The notes: generated by a model from the letters alone, not told the origin. 64,000 nt of DNA from Segatella baroniae DSM 16972 = JCM 13447 (GCF_000426585.1 NZ_AUFQ01000001.1:62001-126000), one strand, 5' to 3'. Counted from the stretch's first letter, positions 44,862-55,263 are shown. A program made the numbers and translations.

Positions 44862-44907
44862 AAAAAAAGAGGATGCGTTCCGCCACTGGGAACGCATCCT
44901 CTTTTTG
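44862..44907. terminator. Bidirectional terminator after nuoN
   Basis: GAGGATGCGTTCC and GGAACGCATCCTC form a perfect 13-bp stem flanked by a run of eight As and a run of five Ts. On the minus strand it ends the nuo operon 19 bases past nuoN. It also abuts the tip of composite element 2. Confidence 0.9.
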
Positions 44908-44925
44908 TATTTTCCGTTGGATGAA

Positions 44926-46383
44926 CTACATCAAGGAAGCCGTGTCGATCCATTCATAGACACCGGAACATACGCCGAAGGCGACGATTCCGGCAATGCA
45001 CAAGGCCAAGGCCAACTTGGTGTTCACACTGCTGGTGAAGGTCGGCAACGGGTTGTCATTGCGCTTGATGTACATGGCTTTCACGATGAGCAGGTAGTAG
45101 TAAAGGCTGACCACCGTGTTGACCAACGCGACGAAGACCACTCCATAGGCCAAGGCGCCGCTCGTCGCCGTCACGTCGGTACCCTTGACGGCCGCCATGA
45201 ACACGAAGAACTTTGAGAACATGCCCGCAAACGGAGGAATGCCGCCCAAGGAGAACAGGGCCAGCGTCATCAGAAAAGACAGACGGGGATTGGTCTTGTA
45301 GAGACCGTCGTAGCTGTTCATGTCGACGGTGCCGCCATTATGCTCTTCCACCGCGCTGATGATGGAGAAGACGGCCATGTTGGCCGCAACGTAAATCAGC
45401 ACGTAGAAAGACAAGGCGGTGACGCTCATGGCACTGTTGCCCACGACGGCCAACATGATATAGCCGGCCTGCGAGATGGAACTGAAGGCCATGAACCGCT
45501 TCAAGTCGGTCTGACGGATGGCAAAAAGGTTGGCGACCGTGATGGAAAGCACGATGACAATATAAAGCAGATACTGCCAATACTCCACCACCGGGGCGAA
45601 GACCTTCATGAGGATGGCGCACAACGTGAAGGCCGCGGCACCCTTTGAAACGACCGACAGATAGCCTGTGACGGTGGTGGGAGCACCCTGGTAGGAGTCG
45701 GCCGTCCAGAAGTGGAAGGGAACAAGGGATATCTTGAAGCCCAGACCGCTGAAGAAGAAGACGAGGCCCATGATGGTCAACGGACTTGTTGTCATGACGG
45801 CAGCGACGTCATCGAAGTAGAGTGTCCCCGCCGCGCCATAGAGGAAAGAGATACCGAAGAGCATGACACCGCTTGAGAAGGTGGCGGTGAGAATGAACTT
45901 GGCACCGGCTTCGGCCGAATTGTGGCGATACTTGTCGAACGCAACCAGGCAGGCCATGGGCACGGAAGCCATCTCCAGACCCAGGAAGAACAAGAGGAAG
46001 TGATTGGCACTGACCATCATGTTCATACCCAAGAGTGTCGAGAAGACCAACATGTAGAACTCGCCCTCCTTGAAAGCGGTGTCCTCGCGGGACAACCACT
46101 CCCTGGCCTGGATGAGCACGATGAGCGTCCCGAATGCCAGTATCGACTTGATGACACCGATGGAGGGGCCTGTAATATACATGCCGCCGAACGTGGTGGC
46201 GGCTTCGGTCGGCCCGAGATTGACCAATACGTGCGCCAACATCAGCACAAACATCAATGGATTGAACCATTTGCGGAGCGTATGCTTCGCGCTGCAAAAG
46301 TCTGCAATAAAGGCTATGACCAAAAGCAACGTCAAAGTCACCTCCGGCACCATATTGAGAAATTGACTATAATCTATATTCAT
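44926..46383 (-). CDS. nuoN: NADH-quinone oxidoreductase subunit N
   Basis: This 485-residue antiporter-like membrane subunit of complex I has about 14 helices. [39 protein letters not shown] and [13 protein letters not shown] are the conserved proton-channel helices with Glu and Lys. It is the last gene of the operon, 26 bases after nuoM. Confidence 0.96.
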   Translation of the reverse strand: MNIDYSQFLNMVPEVTLTLLLVIAFIADFCSAKHTLRKWFNPLMFVLMLAHVLVNLGPTEAATTFGGMYITGPSIGVIKSILAFGTLIVLIQAREWLSREDTAFKEGEFYMLVFSTLLGMNMMVSANHFLLFFLGLEMASVPMACLVAFDKYRHNSAEAGAKFILTATFSSGVMLFGISFLYGAAGTLYFDDVAAVMTTSPLTIMGLVFFFSGLGFKISLVPFHFWTADSYQGAPTTVTGYLSVVSKGAAAFTLCAILMKVFAPVVEYWQYLLYIVIVLSITVANLFAIRQTDLKRFMAFSSISQAGYIMLAVVGNSAMSVTALSFYVLIYVAANMAVFSIISAVEEHNGGTVDMNSYDGLYKTNPRLSFLMTLALFSLGGIPPFAGMFSKFFVFMAAVKGTDVTATSGALAYGVVFVALVNTVVSLYYYLLIVKAMYIKRNDNPLPTFTSSVNTKLALALCIAGIVAFGVCSGVYEWIDTASLM

Positions 46384-46409
46384 GATTCTAAATAGCTATT
46401 AAAAGGACA

Positions 46410-47918
46410 TTACAAACCTGCAACTGCTAATTGACTGATATGGTTGATGACAGGTGCCACGGCGCCGTTGATCACTTCGTCGGCCCAGAGCGGGAACATG
46501 CCGAGACCGGCGACACAGGCGATGAGGCCTATCACCGCAACCCGCTCGTCCCAAGTGGCGTCATGCAGCTTGTAGAACTCCTGGTTGGGTATCTTCTGGT
46601 AAAGAATCTTGCCCACGACACGGAGAATATAGACGGCGGTGATGACGATGGAGGTGCAAGCGACGATGGTGCAAACACGGTGGAAGGTGTCGGCGTTCTG
46701 GAAAGAACCTACAAAGATGGTCATTTCAGCCACGAAACCGGAGAAGCCCGGCAAGCCGAGGTTGGCCAAACCGGCCACCACATAGCCTACGGAAAGGAAG
46801 GGAACAACCTTCATCAAACCGCCCAGATAACGCACGTCACGGGTTCCGGCACGATGATAGATCATACCGATGACGGCAAAGAAGAGGGCTGTCATCAAAC
46901 CATGCGAGAGCATTTGAAGCACAGCTCCTGTGATGGCGGTCTGCGTCATCATGAGCAATGCGAAGAGCACCATGCCGCAGTGGGACACCGAAGAATAGGC
47001 GTTGATATACTTCAAGTCGGTCTGCACGCAGGCGGAGAGCGCGCCGTAAACGACGGAAATGGTGGTCAGCACGAGGAAGACGGGGGCCCAGGTGTCGAGC
47101 GCGCCGGGCAACAGGTACATGGCAATGCGGAAACAACCGTAGCCACCCAGCTTCATCAACACACCCGCATGCAACATCGACACGGCAGTCGGGGCCGAAG
47201 CGTGACCGTCGGGCGACCATGTGTGGAACGGGAACAATGCGCCGAGAATGCCGAAGCCGATGAACAGGAAGGGGAAGAATATCTTCTGAACCTCAACCGG
47301 GATGTTGGCCATCTCTGCAATCTCATTGATATTCATGGTGGTCGCGCCACTGAAGTAATAAATTCCAAGTATGCCGATGATCAACAAGGCCGACCCTCCC
47401 ATCAACATCAGGGTGAGTTTCATGGCCGCATACTCCTTCGGGCCGGTTCCCCAGACGCCAATGAGCAGATACATCGGAATCAAAGCCACCTCATAGAACA
47501 TGAACATGGTGAAGAGGTCTACGGAAATGAAGAATCCGAATACGCCGGAACTCAACAGAACAAACCAAAGGAAGTACTCCTTCTTCATCGGTTCCATCTG
47601 CCAAGAGGCGAAAGTTCCGGTAAAGACGATGATGGCGGAGAGCAATATCATGACGACGGAGATTCCGTCGACGCCGATGGCATACTCGATGTTGAGTGCC
47701 TTGAACCAAGGGGCGCTGTAAGTGAACAGCATGGGGTATTGGTCGGCCGGCATCGTCTCACGCATCTCCAGGAAGGCGAATACCAAATAGATGGCCAAGC
47801 CCAGAAGAGCCGTGGCTCCGGTGACCATGACGCCGCGCACCTGGTTGTCGTTCTTGCTCAACCAGAGGCCTATCAACATCAAGACCGGAATTACTACGAA
47901 TAAAGTTAATATATTCAT
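46410..47918 (-). CDS. nuoM: NADH-quinone oxidoreductase subunit M
   Basis: This 502-residue antiporter-like subunit shows FMFYEVALIPMYLLIGVWG (key Glu ~144), FPFHTWSPDGHASAPTAVSM and YSSVSHCGMVLFAL. It translocates protons in the membrane arm of complex I. It lies 30 bases after nuoL. Confidence 0.97.
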   Translation of the reverse strand: MNILTLFVVIPVLMLIGLWLSKNDNQVRGVMVTGATALLGLAIYLVFAFLEMRETMPADQYPMLFTYSAPWFKALNIEYAIGVDGISVVMILLSAIIVFTGTFASWQMEPMKKEYFLWFVLLSSGVFGFFISVDLFTMFMFYEVALIPMYLLIGVWGTGPKEYAAMKLTLMLMGGSALLIIGILGIYYFSGATTMNINEIAEMANIPVEVQKIFFPFLFIGFGILGALFPFHTWSPDGHASAPTAVSMLHAGVLMKLGGYGCFRIAMYLLPGALDTWAPVFLVLTTISVVYGALSACVQTDLKYINAYSSVSHCGMVLFALLMMTQTAITGAVLQMLSHGLMTALFFAVIGMIYHRAGTRDVRYLGGLMKVVPFLSVGYVVAGLANLGLPGFSGFVAEMTIFVGSFQNADTFHRVCTIVACTSIVITAVYILRVVGKILYQKIPNQEFYKLHDATWDERVAVIGLIACVAGLGMFPLWADEVINGAVAPVINHISQLAVAGL

Positions 47919-47948
47919 CTTATCATTGATTCTATTAATTGTGAGACA

Positions 47949-49916
47949 TTACAGGGCGATGGCCAACAACACCAATGTCAGCGCCACGGTACCCGTCAAG
48001 AACCATACGGCATAGGAGCGCACGTCGCCACTCTGCCAAGGACGGATTGTCTCGCCCGCTTCCTGCGTTCCCCAAGCCATGAAGTTGAACGTGCCGTCGA
48101 TGACACGGCGGTCGAACCACGCAATCGGCTTTGAGAACAAGCCGAACACAATCTTGTGGGTGACGAACTGCCAGGCGTCGTCAATGTAGAAGCGGTTGAG
48201 GGCCGCCTTGTGGAGACGCGGCATTCTGCGCTGAAGCATGTCGGGCACGGGATTGGTGCCCTTGGCATACATCCAAGTGGCCAGACCGAAACCGATAAAG
48301 GCCACGCAAAGGCTCATCCAAGCGGTCGGACCGAAGTGAAGGCTCTGAAGGGCGATGTCTTCGGAATGACCGTCGGCACTCACGAAGTGGCCGAACGGAA
48401 TCCAGCCGGCAAAGCAGGACACGACGGCAAGAAAGACGAGTGGCCCCCACATGATGAAAGGAACCTCGGCAGGCTTGCGACGATGTTCGGGATCGGCTTC
48501 ATAATAGGAATTGCCCCAGAAGATGACGTAGTAAAGACGGAACATGTAGAATGCCGTCATTCCCGAAACCAGCGTCATGAAATAGCCCATGAACGGCGAG
48601 TAATGGAAGCATGCGTCGACGATTTCATCCTTGGAAAAGAATCCCGCCAACGGGAAGAAACCGCTGATGGCGATGGTTCCGATCAGGAAACAGATGTTGG
48701 TGATGGGCATGTACTTGTGCAGACCGCCCATGTATTCCTTGAAATTGCTCCCGATAATCACGATGATGGCACCGGAGCAGAGGAACAGCAACGCCTTGAA
48801 CATGGCATGGGTGAAGAGATGGAACATGCTGGCCATGTAGCCGACGCCCCCCTCGCCTTCAACAGCCGTGCAGACGCCCAAGGCAACGAGCATGTAGGCA
48901 ATCTGCGAGATGGTTGAGAAGGCAAGACCGCGCTTGATGTCGCGCTGGCAGCAGGCCACCGCGGCTGCATAGAATGCGGTGAAAGCCGCAATGTAAGCCA
49001 CCCAATGCAACTGGTTGGGAGCATATTCAACCCAAATGGGGAAAAGGCTGGCAACCTGATAGACACCTGCGACAACCATGGTTGCGGCATGAATGAGCGC
49101 GCTGACAGGCGTCGGCCCCTCCATGGCGTCGGGCAACCAGATGTGCAATGGGAACATCGCACTCTTGCCGGCACCACCGATGAACATCATGAACAGGGCC
49201 ATGGGCAGCACCCATGCCGCACCGGCCAAGTTGGACTGCAACCCCGGCGTAGCGGACAGGTCGTAATTGAACGTCCCTACATAGAAGCTGTAGAACAGAA
49301 TGCCGATGAGGAAGAACAAATCGGCGAAACGCGTCACGATGAAAGCCTTCTTGGAAGCATGCACGGCGGCGTGCTTGGGATAGTAGAAACCGATAAGAAG
49401 ATAAGAACAAACACCTACAAGTTCCCAAAAGAGGTACATCTGGAAGATGTTTGTGGCCACAACCAAGCCCAACATGCTCATGGTGAAGAGGGAAAGATAG
49501 GCGTAGAAGCGCTGGAAACCAGGCTCATACTCTTCTTTCTTGTAGTTTTCATCCCGCTCTGCCATGTAGCCGAACGAATAGATGTGTACCATGAAGCTGA
49601 CGGTGGTGATCACAATCAACATCATCACGCTGATGGGAGTCAGCCTGAAACCGATGTTGAAGGTGAGCAGCTCGGTAAACTTCAGCCAAGTCAGGTTAAA
49701 TACGGTAACCGTCGGGTACAATCCAGTTGCGGCATCTCTGCCAACGGCGAAGAAATATTCGTATGCCGTGAACACCGACATGGCGAATACACTGCCAATA
49801 ACCAATGTCCCGATAAGGCCGGCCACCGGCTTTTTCATCTTCATCCCCGCAAGTCCAAGCACCAAAAAGCTCAAAAACGGGAGAAGAAGTATCAAAAATG
49901 AATAACTGTATTCCAT
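47949..49916 (-). CDS. nuoL: NADH-quinone oxidoreductase subunit L
   Basis: This 655-residue antiporter-like subunit has the family words FWELVGVCSYLLIGFYY, FPLHIWLPDAMEGPTPVSAL and FSTISQIAYMLVALG. The C-terminal part is expected to hold the long lateral helix that clamps the membrane arm. It follows nuoK by 6 bases. Confidence 0.97.
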   Translation of the reverse strand: MEYSYSFLILLLPFLSFLVLGLAGMKMKKPVAGLIGTLVIGSVFAMSVFTAYEYFFAVGRDAATGLYPTVTVFNLTWLKFTELLTFNIGFRLTPISVMMLIVITTVSFMVHIYSFGYMAERDENYKKEEYEPGFQRFYAYLSLFTMSMLGLVVATNIFQMYLFWELVGVCSYLLIGFYYPKHAAVHASKKAFIVTRFADLFFLIGILFYSFYVGTFNYDLSATPGLQSNLAGAAWVLPMALFMMFIGGAGKSAMFPLHIWLPDAMEGPTPVSALIHAATMVVAGVYQVASLFPIWVEYAPNQLHWVAYIAAFTAFYAAAVACCQRDIKRGLAFSTISQIAYMLVALGVCTAVEGEGGVGYMASMFHLFTHAMFKALLFLCSGAIIVIIGSNFKEYMGGLHKYMPITNICFLIGTIAISGFFPLAGFFSKDEIVDACFHYSPFMGYFMTLVSGMTAFYMFRLYYVIFWGNSYYEADPEHRRKPAEVPFIMWGPLVFLAVVSCFAGWIPFGHFVSADGHSEDIALQSLHFGPTAWMSLCVAFIGFGLATWMYAKGTNPVPDMLQRRMPRLHKAALNRFYIDDAWQFVTHKIVFGLFSKPIAWFDRRVIDGTFNFMAWGTQEAGETIRPWQSGDVRSYAVWFLTGTVALTLVLLAIAL

Positions 49917-49922
49917 TTGTTT

Positions 49923-50234
49923 TTATAATTTCATGTTTTCGATACTGTTCACCTGGTCACTGTGGAAGTTGCGGTAAACATTGATGATGATGGCAATGGC
50001 GACAGCCGTCTCCGCAGCCGCCACTCCCATGGAGAACAGCGTAAAGAAGAACCCCTCCAGCTGTCCGGGGAAAAGAATACGGTTGAAGACTGCAAAGTTC
50101 AAGTCGGCAGCGTTCAACACCAATTCTATCGAAATAAGCATTGCTATCAGATTACGACGAGTGACAAAACCAAATACGCCGATGAAAAACAGCAATGAGC
50201 TAAGCACCAAATAACATTCTACGGGAATATTCAT
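49923..50234 (-). CDS. nuoK: NADH-quinone oxidoreductase subunit K
   Basis: The 103 residues from MNIPVECYLVLSSLLF match the usual ~100-residue NuoK. Conserved glutamates lie in LISIELVLNAADLNF and in AAAETAVAIAI. Its start overlaps the nuoJ stop by four bases, so I reject the longer in-frame extension upstream. Confidence 0.96.
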   Translation of the reverse strand: MNIPVECYLVLSSLLFFIGVFGFVTRRNLIAMLISIELVLNAADLNFAVFNRILFPGQLEGFFFTLFSMGVAAAETAVAIAIIINVYRNFHSDQVNSIENMKL

Positions 50235-50752
50235 TTCTCTTCCTCCTTTCTTGCCATCATGATACCACCTACAATACAAGCCAACAGGAAGAGCGAGATG
50301 AACTCAAAAGGAAGCACGTATTCATACTTTCCCGACCCAACGAGGGCCTTGCCTATCTGCTCCATGGGGACTTCCGTGTCGCTGGTAGCGATTGCGGCAT
50401 TGATAAATTGGTTTTTCAACAAAACAGCGACCACCATGACAAGGCCTGCCAACGACGCAAGGACACCGCCAACAACGCGGCTTCCCTTGAAACGCTCGAC
50501 AAGACCTTGCAGCGTGCGCTTGGATACAAGCTGAATCGCAAAGATATACAACATCGTGATACCCCCGGCATAGACAGAAATCTGTGCGGCTCCCAGGAAC
50601 GTATAGTCCAGCAGGAAATAAATCCCCGCAACACCAAAGAGAACAAAGAGCAGGAATGTCGCCGCCCGCATGATTCTCTTGGTGGCTACGCACATCAGGG
50701 CTGACCCAAGAATGACTACAGCCAAGATGCAAAACATAATAATATTTGCCAT
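50231..50752 (-). CDS. nuoJ: NADH-quinone oxidoreductase subunit J
   Basis: This 173-residue subunit has five predicted helices. ATFLLFVLFGVAGIYFLL and QISVYAGGITMLYIFAIQL hold the family's conserved Tyr/Gly region with the pi-bulge helix. It lies between nuoI (6-base gap) and nuoK (4-base overlap). Confidence 0.96.
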   Translation of the reverse strand: MANIIMFCILAVVILGSALMCVATKRIMRAATFLLFVLFGVAGIYFLLDYTFLGAAQISVYAGGITMLYIFAIQLVSKRTLQGLVERFKGSRVVGGVLASLAGLVMVVAVLLKNQFINAAIATSDTEVPMEQIGKALVGSGKYEYVLPFEFISLFLLACIVGGIMMARKEEEK

Positions 50753-50758
50753 AATCTA

Positions 50759-51301
50759 TTACTTGGTTTTGGTGTTAAACTTGCCTATCGTCAGTGGTGC
50801 GCCACCCTCAATAAGGTTGGGCAGCGAACCGCCTTGATAAACTTCCTTGTCAAGATGCAGCACCAACTTGTTGCGGTCGAACACCGAGTTTTCAAAATCA
50901 TTCGTAAACTCGATTGCGTCGAAGTTGCAGGCATTGACGCAAAGCTGGCAGAACATGCAGTCGCCCAAATCATATTGATAATCGTCAAGCTTTTTCTTTT
51001 TACGTCCTGTTTCAGGATTTTCCTCCATGTGGGACGTTATCTTGATGGTATCATTTGGACAGGCTTTCTCGCACATCAGACAACTCGTACACTTGTAGCT
51101 GCCGTCTTCATTGCGTTTGAAGACAAGGCGACCACGGTGACGCTTGGCCACATGCAGTGTTGTCTTGCGGTTTTCCGGATACTGCTCGGTGGACTTTGGC
51201 GTGAAATACTCCTTCATGGTAACCTTCAAACCGGTACCAAGCGTCTTCAAGGCGGATCCTATTTCACCGAAATATGATTTATTATTTTCCATTTCCTTCA
51301 T
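50759..51301 (-). CDS. nuoI: NADH-quinone oxidoreductase subunit I
   Basis: This 180-residue ferredoxin-like subunit carries two [4Fe-4S] motifs, CTSCLMCEKACPNDTI and CMFCQLCVNACNFDAI, that pass electrons to NuoB. There are two possible starts, MKEMENNKSY (51301) and MENNKSY (51292). The cysteine spacing is complete. Confidence 0.95.
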   Translation of the reverse strand: MKEMENNKSYFGEIGSALKTLGTGLKVTMKEYFTPKSTEQYPENRKTTLHVAKRHRGRLVFKRNEDGSYKCTSCLMCEKACPNDTIKITSHMEENPETGRKKKKLDDYQYDLGDCMFCQLCVNACNFDAIEFTNDFENSVFDRNKLVLHLDKEVYQGGSLPNLIEGGAPLTIGKFNTKTK

Positions 51302-51316
51302 TAAAATATCAAAGAA

Positions 51317-52390
51317 TTAGACGAGTGCTACCCAAGCGGTGGTCAGAACCAGGACAAGCAACATCAAAGGCATTAGATATTTCCACTCCAGCTTCAGTAT
51401 CTGGTCGATACGCAAACGAGGGAATGTCCAACGCACCCACATCAGAATCCAGACCACCATGAAGGTCTTGCCCAAGAACCAGAAGATTCCGGGAATCAGG
51501 TTCATCACGTTGTCAAAGGCTTCCAATCCGATGTTCACAGGTGCCCAGCCACCAAGGAAGATGGCAGAAGCCAAACCTGAGATGACGAAAAGGTTAAGAT
51601 ATTCGGCCAGATAATAGAAACCGAAGCCCATGCCGGAATACTCCGTATGATAGCCGGCGGTCAACTCGCTCTCTGCTTCCGCAAGGTCAAAAGGCCCGCG
51701 GTTGGCTTCCGCATTTCCTGAAACGAGGAAAACAAGGAAGGCGATGATTGCCGTTGGGCTTTGGAAGATGAGCCATCGCCAAGGGCCGGTCTGTGCCTCC
51801 ACGATACCACTCATCTGCATCGTCCCTGTAAGGATGACCGCGCAAATGAGACAAAGTCCCAATGACATTTCATACGAAATCATCTGAACGGCTCCGCGCA
51901 TGGCACTCACCACCGAATATTTATTGTTACTACCCCAACCTGCCATGAAGATACCGACAACGCCGATAGAGCTGATGGCTGTCACCATGAAGATACCGAC
52001 ATTAAAGTCGAGAACACTCATGCCCTTGTTCCAAGGAAGGAAGGAGAAAGTGCCTACCGACGCGGCTATCACAAGGAATGGGGCCACATAGTAGAGCAGG
52101 AGGTCGGCCTTGTCGATAGCGAAAATCTCCTTTATCAACATCTTCAACACGTCGGCAAACACCTGGAAGATTCCCCAGGGGCCTACACGCATAGGGCCGA
52201 TACGACATTGAAAATAAGCGCAGACCTTACGTTCCATGAAAATCAGCACAATGGCCAGCAACGCATAGCCGACCAAAATGCCCAGTCCAACAAGAACGCA
52301 CTCAATCAATATTGTCCAAAAATCTCCCAAGCCAAGCGTCTGACGCAGGAGCTGGTCGACAAATGAAGTTACTATACTAAAATCAAACAT
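51317..52390 (-). CDS. nuoH: NADH-quinone oxidoreductase subunit H
   Basis: This 357-residue subunit has eight helices at the quinone-binding junction. RKVCAYFQCRIGPMRVGPWG and FDLAEAESELTAGYHTEYSG are the quinone-channel and loop signatures, and WVRWTFPRLRIDQ lies near the C-terminus. Confidence 0.97.
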   Translation of the reverse strand: MFDFSIVTSFVDQLLRQTLGLGDFWTILIECVLVGLGILVGYALLAIVLIFMERKVCAYFQCRIGPMRVGPWGIFQVFADVLKMLIKEIFAIDKADLLLYYVAPFLVIAASVGTFSFLPWNKGMSVLDFNVGIFMVTAISSIGVVGIFMAGWGSNNKYSVVSAMRGAVQMISYEMSLGLCLICAVILTGTMQMSGIVEAQTGPWRWLIFQSPTAIIAFLVFLVSGNAEANRGPFDLAEAESELTAGYHTEYSGMGFGFYYLAEYLNLFVISGLASAIFLGGWAPVNIGLEAFDNVMNLIPGIFWFLGKTFMVVWILMWVRWTFPRLRIDQILKLEWKYLMPLMLLVLVLTTAWVALV

Positions 52391-52426
52391 ATCTTTTTCG
52401 TTTATTTGTCATTATTAATTTTAGTA

Positions 52427-53998
52427 TCATCTATCAAGATCAGGGATTACGAAGTCTATCGTGGCACCGGTCGTAACCAAGTCGGCCACCTTCTGTCCAC
52501 GCAACATCTTGTCGAAAGCCCCTGTCAGGGTTAGTCCCATGGGGCGCATCTTCAAGCGATAAGGACTCTTGTCGCCACGGCTGTCCAAGTAGACGCCAAA
52601 TTCTCCGGCACCACCTTCCACCGAGAAATACCATTGTCCTTCGGGAACCTTGATGATGGGTTTCTGCTTGATGTAGAACTCCCCTTCGGGAATGTTGTCT
52701 ATCAGCTGCTCGATGATGTCCAGACTCTGGTAGAGTTCTTCTATATGAACCATGTAACGAGTCATTGCGTCTGCTCCGTCAAGGGTGATTTCCTTGAAGT
52801 TCACCTGGCCGTAGCAGGCATACGGATGATTCTTGCGGACATCATTATGCCATCCGGCAGCCCTTCCGGCAGGGCCGGTCAGAGCGTAGTTGATACTATC
52901 TTCAAGTCCCATGGGGCCAACACCCTCGAAACGATTATGCGTAATCACATTATCGCCAAACACATCCATGTACTCCTGAATCATCGGGCGGAGGTATTTG
53001 CAGAGGGTTTTGGTGTTTTCAACAAAGTTGGGATCGATGTCATCCTGCAAGCCACCGATTCTATAATAGTTCTGAATCAGTCGGCCACCGGTTGTCTCCT
53101 CCATCACGTTGAGCACATGTTCGCGGTCACGCATGCAATAGAGGAATGCCGTGAGGGCACCCAAGTCCTGTGCCGCGGTTCCCAGATAAAGCAAGTGGTT
53201 GTCGATACGCTGCAACTCATCCATGATGGTACGGATGTATTGGATGCGTTCCGACAACTCTATGCCCATGCCTTCCTCGATTACGCCGACAAGCGCATGC
53301 CGGTGCATCATTGCGCAAAGGTAGTTCAAGCGGTCTGTCATCGCCAACGTCTGCGGATAGGTCATGCTCTCCATCATCTTCTCCATGCCGCGGTGGATAT
53401 ACCCGAGATGCGGATAGATGTGCTTCACGGTCTCCCCGTCCAGTACGGCTTGCAGGCGCAACACGCCGTGCATACTCGGATGATTGGGGCCGAAGTTCAC
53501 GACGAAATCATCCTCGTCGAACAAGCGGTGCCGCGTTGCGACAAGATTGCCGTTCTTATCCAGATTCCACTCTGTGGTAAAGTCTGTTTCTGGTTCATCG
53601 GTGGTCGGGAAACGATTGGCATCGGGACTCTCGTCGAAGTCCTTTCGCAACGGATAGCGCGTAAAATCATTACGCATGAACAGCCTCCGCATGTCCGGAT
53701 GGCCCAAGAACTTGATTCCAAGGAAATCAAAAACCTCACGCTCCAGCAAGTTGGCTGCGTTCCAAAGCTTCAGCACGGAGGGAATCACATAGTCCTCTCC
53801 CACTTGCTTGGCGATGACTCTTGTCGAACAACGCTCATGATTCTGCGTATTTTCCAGAATATAGATACATCCCAATCCTTCTTCGCCGAAGTCTTCACCG
53901 ATGATGGTAACAAGGTAATCAAAATGTTTCTCGCTCTTCAACTTGGCCATTTCACCGGCAAAGTTGTCAAAATTGAGTTCTATGTTATTTAGTTTCAT
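52427..53998 (-). CDS. nuoCD: NADH-quinone oxidoreductase fused subunit C/D
   Basis: This 523-residue fusion has a NuoC part at ~1-125 (LVTIIGEDFGEEGLGCIYIL... EVFDFLGIKFLGHPDMRRLF). A short linker leads to the NuoD 49-kDa quinone-reductase part (NFGPNHPSMHGVLRLQAVLD... LGYIHRGMEKMMES... SVEGGAGEFGVYL). I chose the start MKLNNIELN, giving a normal NuoC N-terminus. The fusion is usual in Bacteroidetes. It follows nuoB by 19 bases. Confidence 0.96.
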   Translation of the reverse strand: MKLNNIELNFDNFAGEMAKLKSEKHFDYLVTIIGEDFGEEGLGCIYILENTQNHERCSTRVIAKQVGEDYVIPSVLKLWNAANLLEREVFDFLGIKFLGHPDMRRLFMRNDFTRYPLRKDFDESPDANRFPTTDEPETDFTTEWNLDKNGNLVATRHRLFDEDDFVVNFGPNHPSMHGVLRLQAVLDGETVKHIYPHLGYIHRGMEKMMESMTYPQTLAMTDRLNYLCAMMHRHALVGVIEEGMGIELSERIQYIRTIMDELQRIDNHLLYLGTAAQDLGALTAFLYCMRDREHVLNVMEETTGGRLIQNYYRIGGLQDDIDPNFVENTKTLCKYLRPMIQEYMDVFGDNVITHNRFEGVGPMGLEDSINYALTGPAGRAAGWHNDVRKNHPYACYGQVNFKEITLDGADAMTRYMVHIEELYQSLDIIEQLIDNIPEGEFYIKQKPIIKVPEGQWYFSVEGGAGEFGVYLDSRGDKSPYRLKMRPMGLTLTGAFDKMLRGQKVADLVTTGATIDFVIPDLDR

Positions 53999-54017
53999 AT
54001 TCCTATACCTTATTATA

Positions 54018-54740
54018 TTAGTCCTCCAATCCCTTTTGCGGATCAAAATCAGACGGAACGTCCATCACGATAATAGGCTCGCGGTGTCCCAGCTTCTGCT
54101 TGTCGGAGAGATTCTCGTTTGAAAGACCATGCAAGCCACCCTTGTTCATGGAGCGTTCACGCTCTTCCGCGGTCATCTTGTGATTGGCGCCGCCAAAGAA
54201 TTTCTCCACCTTCACCTTGCGTTGCAACTGCATCATGCCATAGAGGATGGCCTCCGGACGCGGCGGGCAACCGGGAATATACACATCCACAGGCACCAGC
54301 TCGTCGATACCACGCACCACATTGTAGCTCTTCTTGAAAGGGCCGCCGCTAATGGTGCAGCCGCCGACAGCCACCACATACTTCGGTTCGGCTATCTCGT
54401 CATACAGGCGCTTGAACACCGGTGCCATCTTGTTGGTGATTGTACCGGCACACATGATCAAGTCGGCCTGGCGTGGAGAGTTGCGGGTCACCTCAAAGCC
54501 GAAGCGCGAGAAGTCGTAGCGGGCACAGCCCACAGCCATGAACTCGATACCACAGCATGACGTTCCGAATGTCAACGACCACAACGAATTGCTGCGTCCC
54601 CAGTTGATAGCCTGGTCCAACGACCCCACTATCACATTGGCACCGCCTTCATTCAATTGCCGGGTCATTTCCTCCAGCGTATCATTATCCTTAAACTCGT
54701 CGTAAGGAATGCTTTTGATTTTCGGTTTTCTTATTTCCAT
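54018..54740 (-). CDS. nuoB: NADH-quinone oxidoreductase subunit B
   Basis: This 240-residue subunit carries the N2 iron-sulfur cluster: adjacent cysteines in FGTSCCGIEFMA, one in VAVGGCTISGG and one in IPGCPPRPEA. The start MEIRKPKIKSIPYDEF overlaps the nuoA stop by 10 bases. The C-terminal ~50 residues beyond the core are longer than in E. coli, as is common in this phylum. Confidence 0.96.
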   Translation of the reverse strand: MEIRKPKIKSIPYDEFKDNDTLEEMTRQLNEGGANVIVGSLDQAINWGRSNSLWSLTFGTSCCGIEFMAVGCARYDFSRFGFEVTRNSPRQADLIMCAGTITNKMAPVFKRLYDEIAEPKYVVAVGGCTISGGPFKKSYNVVRGIDELVPVDVYIPGCPPRPEAILYGMMQLQRKVKVEKFFGGANHKMTAEERERSMNKGGLHGLSNENLSDKQKLGHREPIIVMDVPSDFDPQKGLED

Positions 54741-55081
54741 TCCAAAGCTCCTTTCCGCCAAGCATAAGCCAGACCAAATACCAATACCAACAGAAAGAAT
54801 CCGATGCTCACCAAGGCAAGGGGACCAAACTGCTTGACGACAACCGCCCATGGGTAAAGCAGAACGGTCTCTATGTCAAACACCAGAAAAAGGATGGCGA
54901 AGAGATAATACCCTACGTGCATGGGCAGCCAGCTGCTTCCCCGTGTAGGAATACCACATTCAAATGGCTCTCCTTTCACCGGATTGTAAGAACGGGGACC
55001 AATCAGCTTAGCGATGGCGTAAGCGCCAACCACCAAGACAATAGCCGTCAACAAAACGGTAATAAATAAAGTAAAGTACAT
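54731..55081 (-). CDS. nuoA: NADH-quinone oxidoreductase subunit A
   Basis: This 116-residue subunit has three helices. PFECGIPTRGSSWLPMHVGY is the conserved loop with its cysteine, followed by FDIETVLLYPWAVV. It is the first gene of the nuo operon. The operon contains no nuoE, nuoF or nuoG. Confidence 0.96.
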   Translation of the reverse strand: MYFTLFITVLLTAIVLVVGAYAIAKLIGPRSYNPVKGEPFECGIPTRGSSWLPMHVGYYLFAILFLVFDIETVLLYPWAVVVKQFGPLALVSIGFFLLVLVFGLAYAWRKGALEWK

Positions 55082-55146
55082 AAAAATATAACGTTATTAA
55101 TAATAAGCTAACCGAACGGCAGAGGCCTATCTGCCAATTAGCGGTG

Positions 55147-55154
55147 CAAAGGTA
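55147..55154 (-). promoter_or_regulatory. Probable nuo operon promoter -7 element
   Basis: TACCTTTG followed by CA on the minus strand lies 65 bases before nuoA. A proper TTTG at -33 is missing, so the call rests on the -7 element. Confidence 0.5.
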
Positions 55155-55211
55155 AAAAATATTTTTGGTATTATTACTCTATTTAACCAAAAAACTGCCA
55201 TCTGTAGATTA

Positions 55212-55256
55212 CAAAAACAAGACATCCCCATTGTTATCACTAACAAGTGGGGATGT
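55212..55256 (-). terminator. Terminator after the epimerase gene
   Basis: AACATCCCCA and TGGGGATGT arms, extended by TTGTTA/TAACAA, close on a GTGA loop. CTTGTTTTTG follows on the minus strand, just past the epimerase stop. Confidence 0.85.
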
Positions 55257-55263
55257 TCTATCC

